Assembly: GCA_001599755.1 (NCBI GenBank)
Contig: BCHX01000003.1
Coordinates: 434,001-498,000 of the forward strand
Source: Gliomastix tumulicola
Taxonomy: Eukaryota > Ascomycota > Sordariomycetes > Hypocreales > Bionectriaceae
DNA length: 64,000 nt
Direction of reading: 5' to 3'
Shown: piece by piece, positions 43,083-55,837 of the stretch
Layout of the letters: the number at the start of each line of letters is the position of its first letter
How positions within the stretch are numbered: the first letter of the stretch is position 1
The notes under the pieces: generated by a model
Database searches by the model: none
Seen by the model: the letters and a program-made list of their open reading frames with translations, nothing else
What the model was told of the DNA's origin: nothing
Position numbers and translations under genes: made by a program

Positions 43083-46000
43083 ATGATACCGCGAATCATG
43101 ACGTCCACCGAGGTCTACTTGCTGCCTCTGAACGACGATGGCTCTCCCGAAATCTCGGGCCAGTACATTTACCTGGCGCCTCGCTGCGGTGACCCGGTGA
43201 CGGTCAGGTTCACCATCGAGGGCACCTCGTCCATATGTCGTCATGGGAGCCTCTGGGTCAACATCCCGGAGCAGGGGCAGGAGTTTCGCCGCGACAAGTT
43301 CCGAGAGTACAAGTACGTGTTTCTAAGCTTTGCGACGACAAAGGGGGAAGACGATTGGGTTTCTGGACGCACTATACTAATTCTGCGCGTGTAGGCTGAC
43401 TCCTGACTTCAACCGTACGCTCGAGATCTCCATTCCTATCCACGATGCCGGAGCCTATGCCTTCTACACGACCTACGCCGAGCTGCCTGACCTGAAGCCC
43501 GGCTCCCTTCCCGACCAAGGCGCGCAGCAAGATGTGCTCAAGAAGACCCCGATATACTACATTGATGTGGCACCCCGGTTGAAGCTGGATGGACGGCCGC
43601 TGCCCCTCCCCGCGCTGTCGATCTTCTCCGTCATCAGCAAGTTCATGGGCAAGTACCCCTCGGATTGGGACCGTCACTTGCGAGGCATCAGCGACCGTGG
43701 CTACAACATGATTCATTTCACGCCTCTGCAGGCCCGCGGCGAGTCGAATTCCCCGTACAGCTTGTACGACCAATTGGCTTGGGACCCGGAATGCTTCCCC
43801 AATGGCGAGCAGGACATCCAGCATCTTGTGGACAACCTCGAGAAGAACCACTCGCTACTCAGCCTGACAGACATTGTACTGAACCACACGGCGAACAATA
43901 CCAAATGGCTGCAGGAACACCCGGAAGCAGGGTACAATCTGAAGACTGCCCCGTGGCTTGAGGCTGCCTATGAGCTGGACACGAAGCTGCTGGACCTGAG
44001 CGACAAGCTTGAGAGCCTTGGTCTTCCCACGGAGCTCAAGTCGGAGGATGATCTGGCCCTGATTATGGACGCGATCAAAAAGGAGGTCCTTGCGCACCTT
44101 CGACTTTGGGAATACTACGTGCTGGATGTGACCCGAGATGCCGATGCTGCTGTTGAGGCATGGGTGAAAGGAGATTCCCAGGTGCCATCGGACGCCTCTG
44201 AGGTTTTCGAGAAGCTCCAAGGCTTGAACGGGGCCCCGCTGGACGAGATAGTCTCTTTCGTCCAGGAACATGGTCTCCTTGGAGGCGACCGACTTGGAGA
44301 GCGCTTCAGGCGACGGGTTAACCCCAAGATTGCTGCTAGTCTTCTTGCTTCAACTGCCGGCGCCTTCCAAGCCCAAGACCCTGCCAGTGTCGATAAGACG
44401 GCTGTGCGAGCCAAGGCAGTAGAGCTGTTTGACGTGTTGAATGTAGCATTCTACAAGGAGTACGATACCGATGTTGAAGAGATTCTGACCCAGATTCAAA
44501 ATCGCATCAAATACGTACGACTTGATGAACATGGCCCTAAGCTTGGGCCAATCAACAGTGCGAACCCGCTGATCGAGACATACTTCACACGGCTGCCCCA
44601 GAACGAGACCACTGCCGCTTATTCGCCTGGAGAGCTTGTCCTAGCCAACAACGGCTGGGTGTGGGGAGGTGATGCGTTGACCGATAACGCGGGCCCTGGA
44701 TCCCGAGTATATCTGCGCCGCCAGGTCATTGTTTGGGGTGACTGTGTCAAGCTGAGATACGGAGACCGACGTGAGGACAGCCCTTGGCTTTGGGATCATA
44801 TGACCAAGTATGCCCGGACGCTGGCCAAGTATTTTGCTGGACTCCGTATCGATAATTGCCACTCGACCCCTATTCATGTCGCTGAGCATATTCTCGATGA
44901 GGCTCGACGCATTCGCCCGGATCTTTACGTCGTTGCTGAGCTCTTCACGGGATCCGAAGAGACTGATTACGTCTTCGTCAGGCGTCTTGGACTGAGCTCC
45001 CTCATCCGGGAGGCAATGCAAGCTTGGAGTACCGCCGAGCTCAGTCGTTTGGTCCACAGACACGGCGGCCGTCCCATCGGCAGTTTTGAACTCGACGAGA
45101 TATCTCGGCCAGATGCTCGTACACCCAGCACCAGCCCGACTCAGGCCGAGCACGAAATTCCAGAGGCCAATGGCGCTTCGAGGGAGATCGTCCGGAATAT
45201 CAAGCCAACCATCGTCCATGCCCTGTTCATGGACTGCACTCATGATAATGAGACCCCTGCCCAGAAGCGTGACGCGAGAGACACTCTTCCCAACGCTGCT
45301 CTTGTCAACATGTGCTCCAGCGCAACGGGTAGTGTCATGGGTTACGATGAGATTTACCCCAAGCTTATTGATCTCGTCAACGAGACTAGGCTGTATACTT
45401 CGGAGTCTTCTGGGCCGAAGGGCGTGCGCATAGGAGGCGGAGAGAATGGAATCGGTGGCGTCAAGAAGCTGCTTAACCAGATTCACACGATCATGGGCAA
45501 GGACGGTTACACTGAAACCTACATTCACCACGAGGATCAGTATATCACTGTGCACCGCGTGCACCCTGAATCCCGGAAGGGCTACTTCCTGATCGCACAT
45601 ACAGCCTTCCCTGGATACGGTAACGGTAACGGGGCCTTCAGCCCTGTTAACCTCAAAGGCACAAAGGCCCGGCATCTTGGAAGTTGGATGCTAGAGGTGG
45701 ACACGAGTGCTGAAGCAACCAAGGACGTTCTGGAAGACAAGAAGTACCTTCGAGGTCTCCCGAGCCGAGTGATTGACGTTCCTGGCGTGAGGATGGAGAC
45801 TCGCGATGACGAGACTATCATTACCGTCCGAGACACCTTCCCCCCTGGTAGCATTGCCCTTTTCGAAACCTGGATACCGACGGCTGAGCACTCGACTGGA
45901 CTGGACAACTATGTTACCTCGGGAGCAAAGACGGCGTGGAGCAAACTCGACCTTGTCGACCTCAACTTCCTTCTGTACCGATGTGAAGCCGAAGAACGCA

Positions 46001-47943
46001 ACTACAGTGACGGAAAGGACGGCGTTTACGAGATCCCCGGCCACGGCAAGCTGGTATACGCTGGTCTCCAAGGTTGGTGGAGTGTTTTGGAGGGAATCAT
46101 CAAGGAGAACAATCTCGGCCATGCCCTTTGCCAAAATCTCCGAGACGGGCAGTGGGTGTTGGACTTCATTGTCGGCCGGCTCGAGAGGCTCAGTGCTTTG
46201 CCTGGCTTCGAGAGACTGGCAAAGCCTGTAGAATGGCTCCGAGAGAGGTTCGACGCCATTCGACGCATTCCTAGCTTCCTTCTTCCCCGATATTTTGGCC
46301 TGGTCATTCGCGCGGCATACATGGCCAGCCGAGAGAGGTCGATTGAGTTGATGAATGAGAACATCAGAAGCGGACAGTGGTTCCTCCAGAGTCTCGCTCT
46401 TGTCAGCGTCCAGCAGACTGGATACGTCAAGACTGCGTCACTCTGGCCAGACAAGCCAGTGCCATCACTTGCTGCCGGACTTCCTCACTTTGCTGTGGAC
46501 TGGGCACGCTGCTGGGGCCGTGATGTGTTCATCTCTGCCCGCGGTCTCCTTATTGGCACTGGTCGCTTCCAGGAGGCCAGGGAGCATATCCTTGCCTTCG
46601 CCAGTGTGCTGAAGCATGGGATGATCCCCAATCTCCTCAGCAGTGGTGATGCGCCTCGATATAACTCTCGTGATTCTATCTGGTTCTTCCTGCAGGCTAT
46701 CCAAGACTATGTCAAGTATGCACCAGAAGGTATTGAGCTCTTCAAAACCAAGGTCAGGCGCAGGTTTCTCCCATACGACGACACCTGGTTCCCTACCGAC
46801 GACCCGCGTACATACTCCAAGGAGAGCACAATTGAGGACATCATCCACGAGGCTCTCCAGAGGCATGCCAGTGGGATGAAGTATCGCGAGGCAAATGCTG
46901 GCCCGCAAATTGACTCGCAAATGAGTGACGAGGGATTTAACCAGGATATCAAGGTCGACTGGAGCACTGGCATCATCTTTGGAGGAAACCAAAACAACTG
47001 CGGAACCTGGATGGACAAGATGGGCGAGAGCGAGAAAGCTGGATCAAAGGGTATTCCTGGAACGCCTCGCGATGGAGCTGCTGTTGAGATCACAGGTCTT
47101 CTGTACAGCACCCTGGCATGGCTCGCTGACTTGCATGCGAAGGGCCAGTACCCTCACGGGGGTGTTCAAACCACTGACGGAGGCTCAGTCTCGTTGAGCG
47201 ATTGGGCAAGCTTGATCAAGGCCAACTTTGAAAGGTGCTACTACGTCCCCACGTCCCCTGAGGATGACTCCAAGTACGATGTCAACAAGAATGTCGTCAA
47301 CCGCCGAGGCGTCTACAAGGATCTCTACAAGTCGGGCAAGGAGTACGAAGACTACCAACTCCGCCCGAACTTCCCCATCGCCATGACCGTGGCTCCTGAT
47401 CTATTTGACCCGGAGCATGCTCTCCAAGCACTGTGCATTGCCGACGAGGCGCTTCTTGGGCCAACGGGCATGGCCACACTGGATCCCGCAGACCTCAACT
47501 ACCGCCCGTACTACCGCAACAGCGAGGATAGTGAAGATTTCGCGACAAGCAAGGGCAGGAACTACCACCAAGGCCCCGAGTGGCTCTGGCCGACGGGTTT
47601 CTTCCTCCGCGCTCTGCTCAAGTTTGACCTGAAGAGGAGAAAGACGCCCGAGGGCCAGGTAGAGGCTTTCCAGCAGGTGACACGCCGACTCGCAGGGTGC
47701 AAGCAGATGATCAAAGACAATGTCTGGGCAGGATTGGCTGAGTTGACTCAGAAGAACAACGAGTTCTGCCCTGATTCGGTAAGTGATTTGGACCTTCTCT
47801 CCTGGCAGCGAGACATGATCTATGAGTCAACAGTGATGCTAACGAACGTTCGCCTACAGAGTCCAACTCAGGCTTGGTCTGCCGGGTGTCTTATCGACTT
47901 GTATATGGATGCCGCGGAGGAGCAGGAGGCCCCGAGTGCCTGA
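43083..47943 (+). CDS. GDB1: Glycogen debranching enzyme
   Basis: Three exons (43083-43312, 43395-47778, 47860-47943) give 1565 aa (1560 from the second ATG at 43098), the usual size for the eukaryotic bifunctional enzyme. The N-terminal half is the GH13-type 4-alpha-glucanotransferase: WDRHLRGISDRGYNMIHFTP, LTDIVLNHTANN, RIDNCHSTPIHVAEH with the nucleophile Asp, and VVAELFTGSEETD with the acid/base Glu. The C-terminal half is the amylo-alpha-1,6-glucosidase (GH133): PHFAVDWARCWGRDVFISARG, KHGMIPNLLSSGDAPRYNSRDS, and GTPRDGAAVEITGL. The last intron (81 nt, GTAAGT...CTACAG) is a multiple of three and has no stop, so it looks coding but is not conserved; without it the tail reads CPDSSPTQAWSAGCLIDLY as in relatives. 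It acts in the cytosol on glycogen limit dextrin. Confidence 0.96.
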
Positions 47944-48732
47944 GTGTTGGTAGCGAGCGAGTGATGGTGTGGGAGGGAATGCGGCTCATCCCTTCCTCTT
48001 CTCCCTTTCAAATTTTTCTCTTCTCCTTGGAAATTACAAAAGTAGACAGCACACGACATAGAATGGATAATCGCATACGCTACATATTCTCCAGCACATC
48101 TCATTCCTGCTGTCTCATTTAGACATTGGTCAACAATGACTCACAGGGCACGCGTTTGCTGTGTTTCACCTTTATTTTTATTCTGGAGAAGCCTCGGTCG
48201 TCGAAGACCCGTGCTTCTCCTGTTGGTTAATTGGTCTTTGTCGCGTTTTGTCGGATATAAGCACTGATATAAGAGCACTGCTTTGTTTGGAGATGAAAGG
48301 GGATGCCCGTGAAACTTTTTGGAGCCTCCCCTATTTTCTGCAGGAGATCTGACAAAAGGATTGCCATGTGTCAGAAAGGGTGTTACCCTTTCCAGGTGAT
48401 GTTTCACGTACTAGTGAGGCACAGGAGTCAACGCCCCTTTTTTAATGTTTGTAGGAATGCTATTTTGCTCTGTAGTATTCAGAATTGAGGAAAGATGCTG
48501 CGATAAGTCCAGTATATGTGTAGAATGCCTTTGATAAGAAAAACCCCCAGAGAAAATTTTTGCCGTTCGTAAAAAGGAAAAAGAGAGGCCGTGTCAAGAG
48601 CGGCCGTGAAAAGGAAAGGAAGAGGAGAAGACGAGACCAAACACCCAGCCCAGACCGTGAGGAAGCCAGAAAGGAAAAGGACATAAATACAGAAAAATGA
48701 AAGCCATGATAACGAGATGAGGAGACACGCTG
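47944..48732. other. Convergent 3' intergenic region
   Basis: About 790 bases between the convergent 3' ends of the debranching enzyme and the CFEM-like membrane protein. A/T content rises and several T-runs (TTTTTATTTT-like) fit polyadenylation regions. No gene recognised. Confidence 0.45.
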
Positions 48733-49667
48733 TTACGTCCTGCTCTTAGGCAACCACTTCAACTTGCTCTTCTTCTCGCCCTCCTCCACGGCGGCGGCCG
48801 CGGTGCCGGGCATGAAGGAGCCCTTGGTGCGGGGGTCGTCGGACTGGGGCGTGGGCGCGATGCTGCTGCTGCGGTTGTTGTTGTTGTTGTTGTTGCTGTT
48901 CAGGTTGGGAGGAGGGTTGGCGAAGCCAGGGCCCCAGGACGGGTGTGTGGCCGAGCCGGACTGCTTCTGGCCGATGGTGGACTGGCGGTCCTTCTTCTTG
49001 AGGTAGCGGCGGCGCCATATGCAGGCGCCGATCCAGATGCCTGCGATGCCGACAACGAGGACGACGAGCATGACCACCCACTGCCAGTGGTTTGATAGCC
49101 TTGGGATAGGGGGTTAGCATGGGGTCTAGTTCAGAGGGAAAAGGTTGGGGACTTGACTTACCAGCTGCCGCCACCACCGCCGCCGCCGCCGTTGCTCCCG
49201 CTTGAGTCGCCGTTGCTTGAGCCTGTCGTCGTCGTCTGTCCTTCTGTCGTCGTCGTCGTCACGCCGCCATTGTTGTCGTTCTTCACGTCGCAAAGACTAC
49301 GGAACCAGTTCCCAATCGAAGACAGCCCGTCGGCTCCGCACACAGCGTCGCACACACCAGTCGTGGCAGTCGAGAAGGGGGCAACGCCGTTATGACTGCA
49401 GAAGCATTTGTCGTAGGCGCCCGCGTCGGCTGCGGGGGCGGCGGGAGGCACACAGGCACCGTTGGCGTCGTGGAGGGGACCGCAGCTGGTGGCGCATGCT
49501 GGGAGGATGGCGGTGTTAGTGAAGGGCGGGATGGTGGTCACAGGCGGGACCTGTCGTGGTTCTGGAGAAGACGCAGGTTAGCTCGGGTCCAGGTGGTTGT
49601 TTGTTGAGGCCTTTGCCTCGAGGTTACCGTGCCAAGCACGCGTCGCAGACATACCCATCATGCCCAT
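48733..49667 (-). CDS. CFEM-like Cys-rich single-pass membrane protein
   Basis: Three exons (49667-49628, 49561-49162, 49099-48733) give 268 aa. The N-terminal domain holds eight cysteines (LPACATSC, GACVPP, DKCFC, GVCDAVC and FRSLC) spaced as in fungal CFEM-type extracellular domains. A Thr/Ser/Gly linker follows (TTTTTEGQTTTTGSS, then a Gly run), then one transmembrane helix (VVMLVVLVVGIAGIWIGACIW), a stop-transfer RRRYLKKK, and a 90-residue cytosolic tail with an Asn run encoded by a GTT trinucleotide repeat at 48877-48896. The family is often annotated as integral membrane protein and presumed to act at the cell surface. Exon 1 is very short (MGMMGMSATRAWHE) and gives no clear signal peptide, so it may use the single TM as a signal anchor, or the true first exon may lie further upstream. 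Confidence 0.82.
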
Positions 49668-52600
49668 GGTGAAGTTATTGACGTAAATAATGCGACAGCT
49701 AAGTGATCTGCAGCGCTGATGTGTATGTACAGGGTGTCGTGTCTATAGACGAAGGTGTCGAAGGCGAGGGGGATCGTCAGCGATATGGGCGGCTCCCGTT
49801 CACGGTCGTGCGTTTTCGTGTACGACGAGGGAAAAATAAGGTTATGTTGCTGCCGGCCGGCTATCGTGCGCGATACGAATGAGGAAAGGGGTTGAAGGCA
49901 AACGACAGTCGAGCTGTCAAACCACCGGTCGATCCGATTATCCGGGAAGAGCAAGGCGACGGCGGGACCAGTGAAACGAGCGACAGAGTTTCGTGGAGGA
50001 CGGGGACGGGACGAGCTCGTCGGTTTAGACTTCGCGCGCGAATGACGGTCGGAGGAACCCTGAGGACTGCTTCGTTCGGAGAGAGGGCGATTTCGCGGCG
50101 TGGGTGTCGTCGAGCAATGGGGCCAAGAGTCCGAGGGAATGTCGACGTGTAGTCCCCTGTATTTCGTCTTGCGATTTGGCGGGCTGTCTGGCCAGGCGTG
50201 TCTCGTCTCCTGTCTCCTCCCCGGCGAGCGAAAGGCAGTGGATGAGCTGTTTGGTATGGCTGTCTCACGGGGAGAAGTGGATGTGGATGATGTGAATGTG
50301 GGAGAGCGAGAGATGGGGAAGCCTGGATTGCAATGGTCGAGAACTGCTGGCGCTGGAATCAAGGAATGGAACGTGTGAGGCTAAGCACTAATTGAGTTTG
50401 ACGGGTTGGCACTCGGGCGCAGGTCATCATTACCACACGTTGCATGCACTAATGGCTGGGCGACGGGGTAGCAGTGACTTGTCCAGCCCATGGATCTCGT
50501 GGGTTTTTCTCGCTGTAGAGTGGGGTCGAAGCCCCAACTTTCCTGCTGTAAGGCACCCGTGACCGGTCCCGCCTGAAAAAATAACTCTAACACGATCATG
50601 GATGGCATGCAATGTGTGTGAAAATCCCCCTTTCTCTGCGTGCTGACGCCCTCGCGACTATCTGTAATGGCGGCCGACGGCTCACCTGAAAATAAAATTT
50701 CACCGCTGACGCGCTGCATTGCTCTGGATTTGTTGATCGCGGGCGAACCCATGCGAAAGGCCCAGTGCCAAGATCCCATAGTGTCCCTAACAGGGCTGTG
50801 GTCGGCAAACCGGCACACTGCCCTGTGCTGGTAAAATGACTTTGCCCAGGCGGCTCCAGCCAGGCCTAAAGCAGGTGATTTGTTGATGCACCAGGATTCA
50901 TCGCTCAGCGAGCCGAACGATCGATTTTTAGGGTTTTTAAAGATTTTAGGTTGCGCTCAATGGTCGCCGTCCAGCTGTCAGCCTCGACACCCTTTTCTTA
51001 CCCCTGATTTTCTATTGAGAATCAGGAGAACCCGATTGCCTGTCAGCGCCGCAACCATGCACCCAATAGGTAGCATTAATCGCGAGCAAATTGTCCCCTG
51101 CTCCGATCCCAGGTTGGAATACGAGAATATTGGCCCGGGTGTCGTTCTGCACGTGACTGGCAATGGGGCGCAGCTCCAAGTTCCCGACCCGAATCCCCTG
51201 CTGGCACTTGTGAATCGTGGTCCGCATTTGGCGATTTCAATGTTTCTCGTATTCGAGCAGCTCAGCAGTCTCCCAAACACAGCGAGTCGGGACATGCCGA
51301 CTGCCACCACCACCATTCCCTTCTCTACTCGTATGGGCTCAGTATGAGACCGGATAAAATTTGGTGATATTTTTAGGTATTGGGACAGCCATTCAACCTC
51401 TTTGTTCCGTTCTCAAGCCGAGACAATGGCCTGTGAAACGATCAACAGGACCGTAGACGCACCTTCCCGTCTCGCGGAACGTTGGTACTTCCGCTACGGG
51501 ACCAGAACCTCCATCCACGCGGTGATCTTCGCGTCTCGAGAGGTACCCCGAAGTACACTAACTTCCCCAATGTCGAGAGGCAGGCATGTGCGGGCGAAGC
51601 CTTCCTTCCATCTTCCACGCAATTTTGCGGCCCATTGGCTGCCTTGAGCTGCCTTGCTGCCGAGAGCTGCCTTGCTGCCGAAATTTTCCATTTAACAACC
51701 AATCCGGAGCCCGTTGCATCGCCGTGTAGGGCGATTCTTGATCGCCTCCATACCTACCAGCTGCTCTGCGGAGAGCATCCCGCCGTTTCTCCACGACTCC
51801 AATCGGCCGATCATCGTCGTCGACACGCCTCCCAACTAAACTGCCCAGTTCACGATCCACATGATCGCCAAGGTCCCTAGTCGGCTCAGCTTTTGCTTTA
51901 CAGGCGGGGGTCAAGGAGTCAATGACGACGACAAGACGAACAACCTTCTAAATCAGCCGCGATATCGAGCAGGGCCGACTAAACCATGGTGCTTGGTGGT
52001 CGCCTCGCGAGGGGCGCGGCAGCTCACAGGCTTCCGCGATAATGTCACGATGTCGATATCACGAAGACGAAATCATACCCCATCGAGCAACGACCTGGGT
52101 TGTCCTTTCATCACACGGTGTTGGTCAAGGTGCTGCAACTGGTCTTGATTTGGGCTATATACACAGAACACCACCACATTGCTCTTCCGAGCTTCCTGAT
52201 TGATCCGTCTCGCCGAGCAGCCAACTCGTCCACGCCGGTGGACGCCGAGGAACGCTGTTCTACTGTCTACAACGGAGACCAGCTCGTGCGACAGGCAAAC
52301 CGTTCCATTGTTGTCTCTTCTCACAGCGTCTTGCCTTATCCAGTGTTGGCCGAACCTTGAGTTGCACGAGTCGACATTCTGTTTGGCCCGACCTGGAATT
52401 TGGTTTGACCTCCGTTCGGCGCGTTGGACGGGACGGGCACCTGGTCTATCGCATTCCAGGGACCATCGGAAAAAAGCTCGGCTTGGAACCGCTCCATTGG
52501 GGTAGAGCCGGTTGGCATGGTCGTGCTGGCATCACCAGACTGGTGCGACGGCGTCGTCTGAGTGTCAGATGTTCCTGCTGTCCTGTTTAGCTGCCGATAC

Positions 52601-54213
52601 ACCATGAGGGGTCAGAATCCAAAGGCGGCCTACCAGTCTTGGTTGAACCTCGTTTCTGAGATTGCTCTAGCATCGACATGATGGGCGAAAGTCTCTACCG
52701 ATGTTTGATAATCTTGTTCCACAGGCAAGTGTCTGGATACGTCAGGCTTAAGAGGCAACGTTGAAAGCTTCGTGGCAGAGGGAAGCACTGAGAGTCGATA
52801 CGATGCCAAATCTTCGTGACTCGGCTGACCCAAGTCGAGACAATCTCACCCTTTATATCACTTTTCGACTTGTCATACCGTTCCGGTCTTGCAGCCCCGA
52901 CCGTCTTCCCGCTTGACGTTGATGAGCACACGAGCTGCATCCAACTTGTCGTTCTCGGACAAGTCAGGTAGCGAGCCAGTGCATCCAACGTCAGGCCATT
53001 GGCCAGGTTAACCTCTCTGTCCTCCCAATGCACTCGCGTCCTCGACGACAGACCCACTCGCGGCGAATGTTGACGATACTCAAGAAGGACTCGCATGCCC
53101 GATGTCAGATGCTCTACTCAAATGCCATCCCGTGCGTATGTCCGCTATCGACGCTGTCTAGTCGAAGTGGTCACACATGCTTGGGCGCCTTATGTCTGCC
53201 TTGAAATGGCTCGGTACCGCACTATCAATGCACGCACACAGCCATCGTGGACGAAAGTGGCTACAAGGATGCTCGAGTTCCATCCACAGGACGTCCTTGG
53301 TTGGCTAGCACGGTTCCTTGGTAGGACAGGTCTACACCAACTATGCACTTTCGCTCTCGCATCCCACACCGGTAGTCATGAGTTGGTAGCCGACGGCACA
53401 TCGCCCCTTGACTTTACAGGGCCGTCTTTCACGACAACCCAAAACGGGTTCCTAGTACTTGCTCAATCCTCTGAACGTGGACTTTCGGCCCCATTGTGCA
53501 ACAGCAAACATAGCCCCCTCCATTTCTTGGCTTTCAGATTGCATCAAGCTACATGTGGGCTTGTGATCGATGGCGGCGGGGGGGTATACACCTACGCACG
53601 AAGCGTTTGAGTATACGATCGGCATCTTCACGCTCTTTGGCGCATCAACACTCATCCCATCTGGAGGGTTCAGAGGCATCATTTGCTATTTTTCAGCCAC
53701 TGTTTATGAAGGATATCTCGTCCTTCCAGATGGTGGCCAAGGGGCTCGCATATCAAACGTCAGATCTCGAAAACTAGTTCCATGGCCGACCATCCGTGAC
53801 CTCCTTGGCTCTGCAGTACTCGTGCCGCGCTTCATCTCCATATCCGTCCACTCAATGCGCTCCCGCATGGTAGCACTGGTAACTTCGCTGGTCAAGTGAT
53901 CATATTGCTCGGATGGAATCATGCATTCTAGCGTCCTCGCTCATAACTGAGGCAGCAAATTAGGATCCAGGAATCGTACGACTCAATATGCATCAGTCTG
54001 GATCAAGGATCACGACTTGCCGCACATTCAACAGCAACGTTGTATTGCTTTCAATTTCCAAGGCTCCTTCTCCCCAACACGCGCGCTCTATCCATGATGG
54101 GAGTCAGCCTTCAAGTGGACTCGCGCCCTTCAACACGAGCAAGTCCTGAATTCACCTGCCACGCACAAATGCGAGCGACGGCAACATCCTATCGGGAATT
54201 TGAATTGCCCTTG

Positions 54214-54255
<42 letters not shown>

Positions 54256-55837
54256 ACACACACATACACACACACGGTCCTGTCAAGTGTGAGTGACAGG
54301 AATCGTGGTGCCTGAGGTGGACAGCACACCTCACAAGTTGGTCGAGGGATATATTGACTAAATCGGCAAGGTGGTGTGGCTGTCCCTAGGCAATCCTTGC
54401 CGAGAGCAAGTTTCTTACTCTGTTCCTAAGCCTGAGTGCTGGTAGCACAAGAAGTCGTCCCTTTGGGTCTTGAAACCGCCTTTTAGGGCCCCGCTTGTCA
54501 ACCACATGCCTTGTGTCGCCTCCTTCGTCTCAGTCCCAAACGCAAATCTTCAGTGAGCCCTAGACTTTAGCGAGTGGCACGCCCGTGGTATATCATCGTG
54601 CCGAATTGCTATTTAGCGATATCTTCGCATATCCTCAGAAGAGTCAAGCTGTGAGCAGACCAACAAGACAGAACTGCAGCGATTCCTATCACAGAGGTCG
54701 CTAGAGTGCCAGAGTCGGAGTAGGGAGCGATCTTGACGTCTGTTCACCGCTCTTATGCAAGGCTCGTTGGACTCGTTCTAGAGCAATGCATTCCTTGGGC
54801 GCTTTCGCGAGCGATGTCGGTCCTTATTGGCCCGATTATCCCAAGACAATAGATGCAAACACGCGCCATGCAGTCTAAACAGGGGCTAAAACGTGACCTA
54901 TTCCGCTCCATGCACGTCGTCATCGAAAGGCAAACGTCGCAGCCACCTCCCAAAGCTGCCTTGCCACCTGGGACCAACCTCCTAGCCGCACCCAGTCTCC
55001 AATCTTGCTCACTTTTTCTATAAGAAAAAAAAAAGGAGAAATTGCCAAATACCAAGCCAAATTTCTTGAGCGTTCGATGCTAGATTTCTACGCAGACTTG
55101 AGCCAAAGCCCACTTGTTGGTGACTCATGGTCGACCCAGGCTTACAATGGCAACTCGGCCGTGGGCTTCGTGGAACGTGACACTTGTCAATTGTGCAACC
55201 CAGTGTCTACTTTCCAGCTGAAGAGTGTCGGTTGGCCCGGTCCCGATGTATCGGTATCTACATGAAAAAGCGGTGAGCTGGCTTAGATGTGACAGAATCA
55301 CGTCATGATGTGCACCGACGCTATCACCAGACTTGATTCTCAAGGAGAGGCCGTGGGATCTCTTGGTCGGCCGGCCTTCGCATTCAACATGGCTCCTTTG
55401 AAGAAAAATGCCAAGTATCCTTCTTGTTACAAAGTGGGGGTTGAGGTAGATGCAAGCCGTCACCCATGACCACATACCCCCTTTGCCCCATATGCTGATG
55501 GTCAGAACCTGGCCATCGGGTCTAGACGACACTGTAACGGGCGATTGCATTGAGGGCATATGAAAATGCGGGATGGTCTATCCACTCGATGAACTGCGTA
55601 CCTGGGAACAACGTCCGAATCTGACCTTTGTGGTGCGGACAGGGCTGCTGACATCAGGCCATTCGGTCTAGTTTGACAGGTTTTGGCAACCGTTCTGCAT
55701 TCTTGTTCCTCCTATCACAATGTTCCCGATCGAGACAGAGTCTGACACCCTTCGTGTTGCTCAAAATCACGCTTCCGGCTCGTTTCGCCGTGGTGGTCAT
55801 CCGACTACGGAAAGAAACAGGATGCATATGCTTCACA
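49668..55837. other. 6.2-kb stretch with no convincing gene
   Basis: The longest gene-free interval of the window. Six-frame translation gives many overlapping frames of 60-170 codons with no family signature, no repeated use of one frame and no plausible multi-exon joining. The first part (49668-50380) is the CFEM-like gene's promoter side. Small local duplications (the GCTGCCTTGCTGCCG-like units near 51640-51680) and a CA microsatellite are the only repeats seen. GC content is not lowered much, so RIP is not obvious here. It may be decayed transposon or gene sequence, or a region hosting lncRNA; I cannot tell. Confidence 0.5.
54214..54276. repeat. (CA)n microsatellite
   Basis: About 60 bases of CA dinucleotide repeat interrupted by two CATA units. 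It lies in the gene-free stretch. Likely length-polymorphic; no coding frame depends on it. Confidence 0.95.

Noticed and set aside
44641..45675. 344-codon minus-strand ORF inside the debranching enzyme
   Set aside because: Antisense shadow of a well-conserved enzyme; no signature.
52336..52833. Two minus-strand ORFs (52833-52630 and 52605-52336) that could be joined by a GTAGGC...AACAG intron
   Set aside because: The splice is in phase, but neither half shows a motif, the first lacks an ATG, and a stop lies just upstream. Too weak to call a gene.
53095..53899. Plus-strand ORFs of 171 and 109 codons
   Set aside because: No family signature, overlapping frames on both strands, no plausible start or splice structure.
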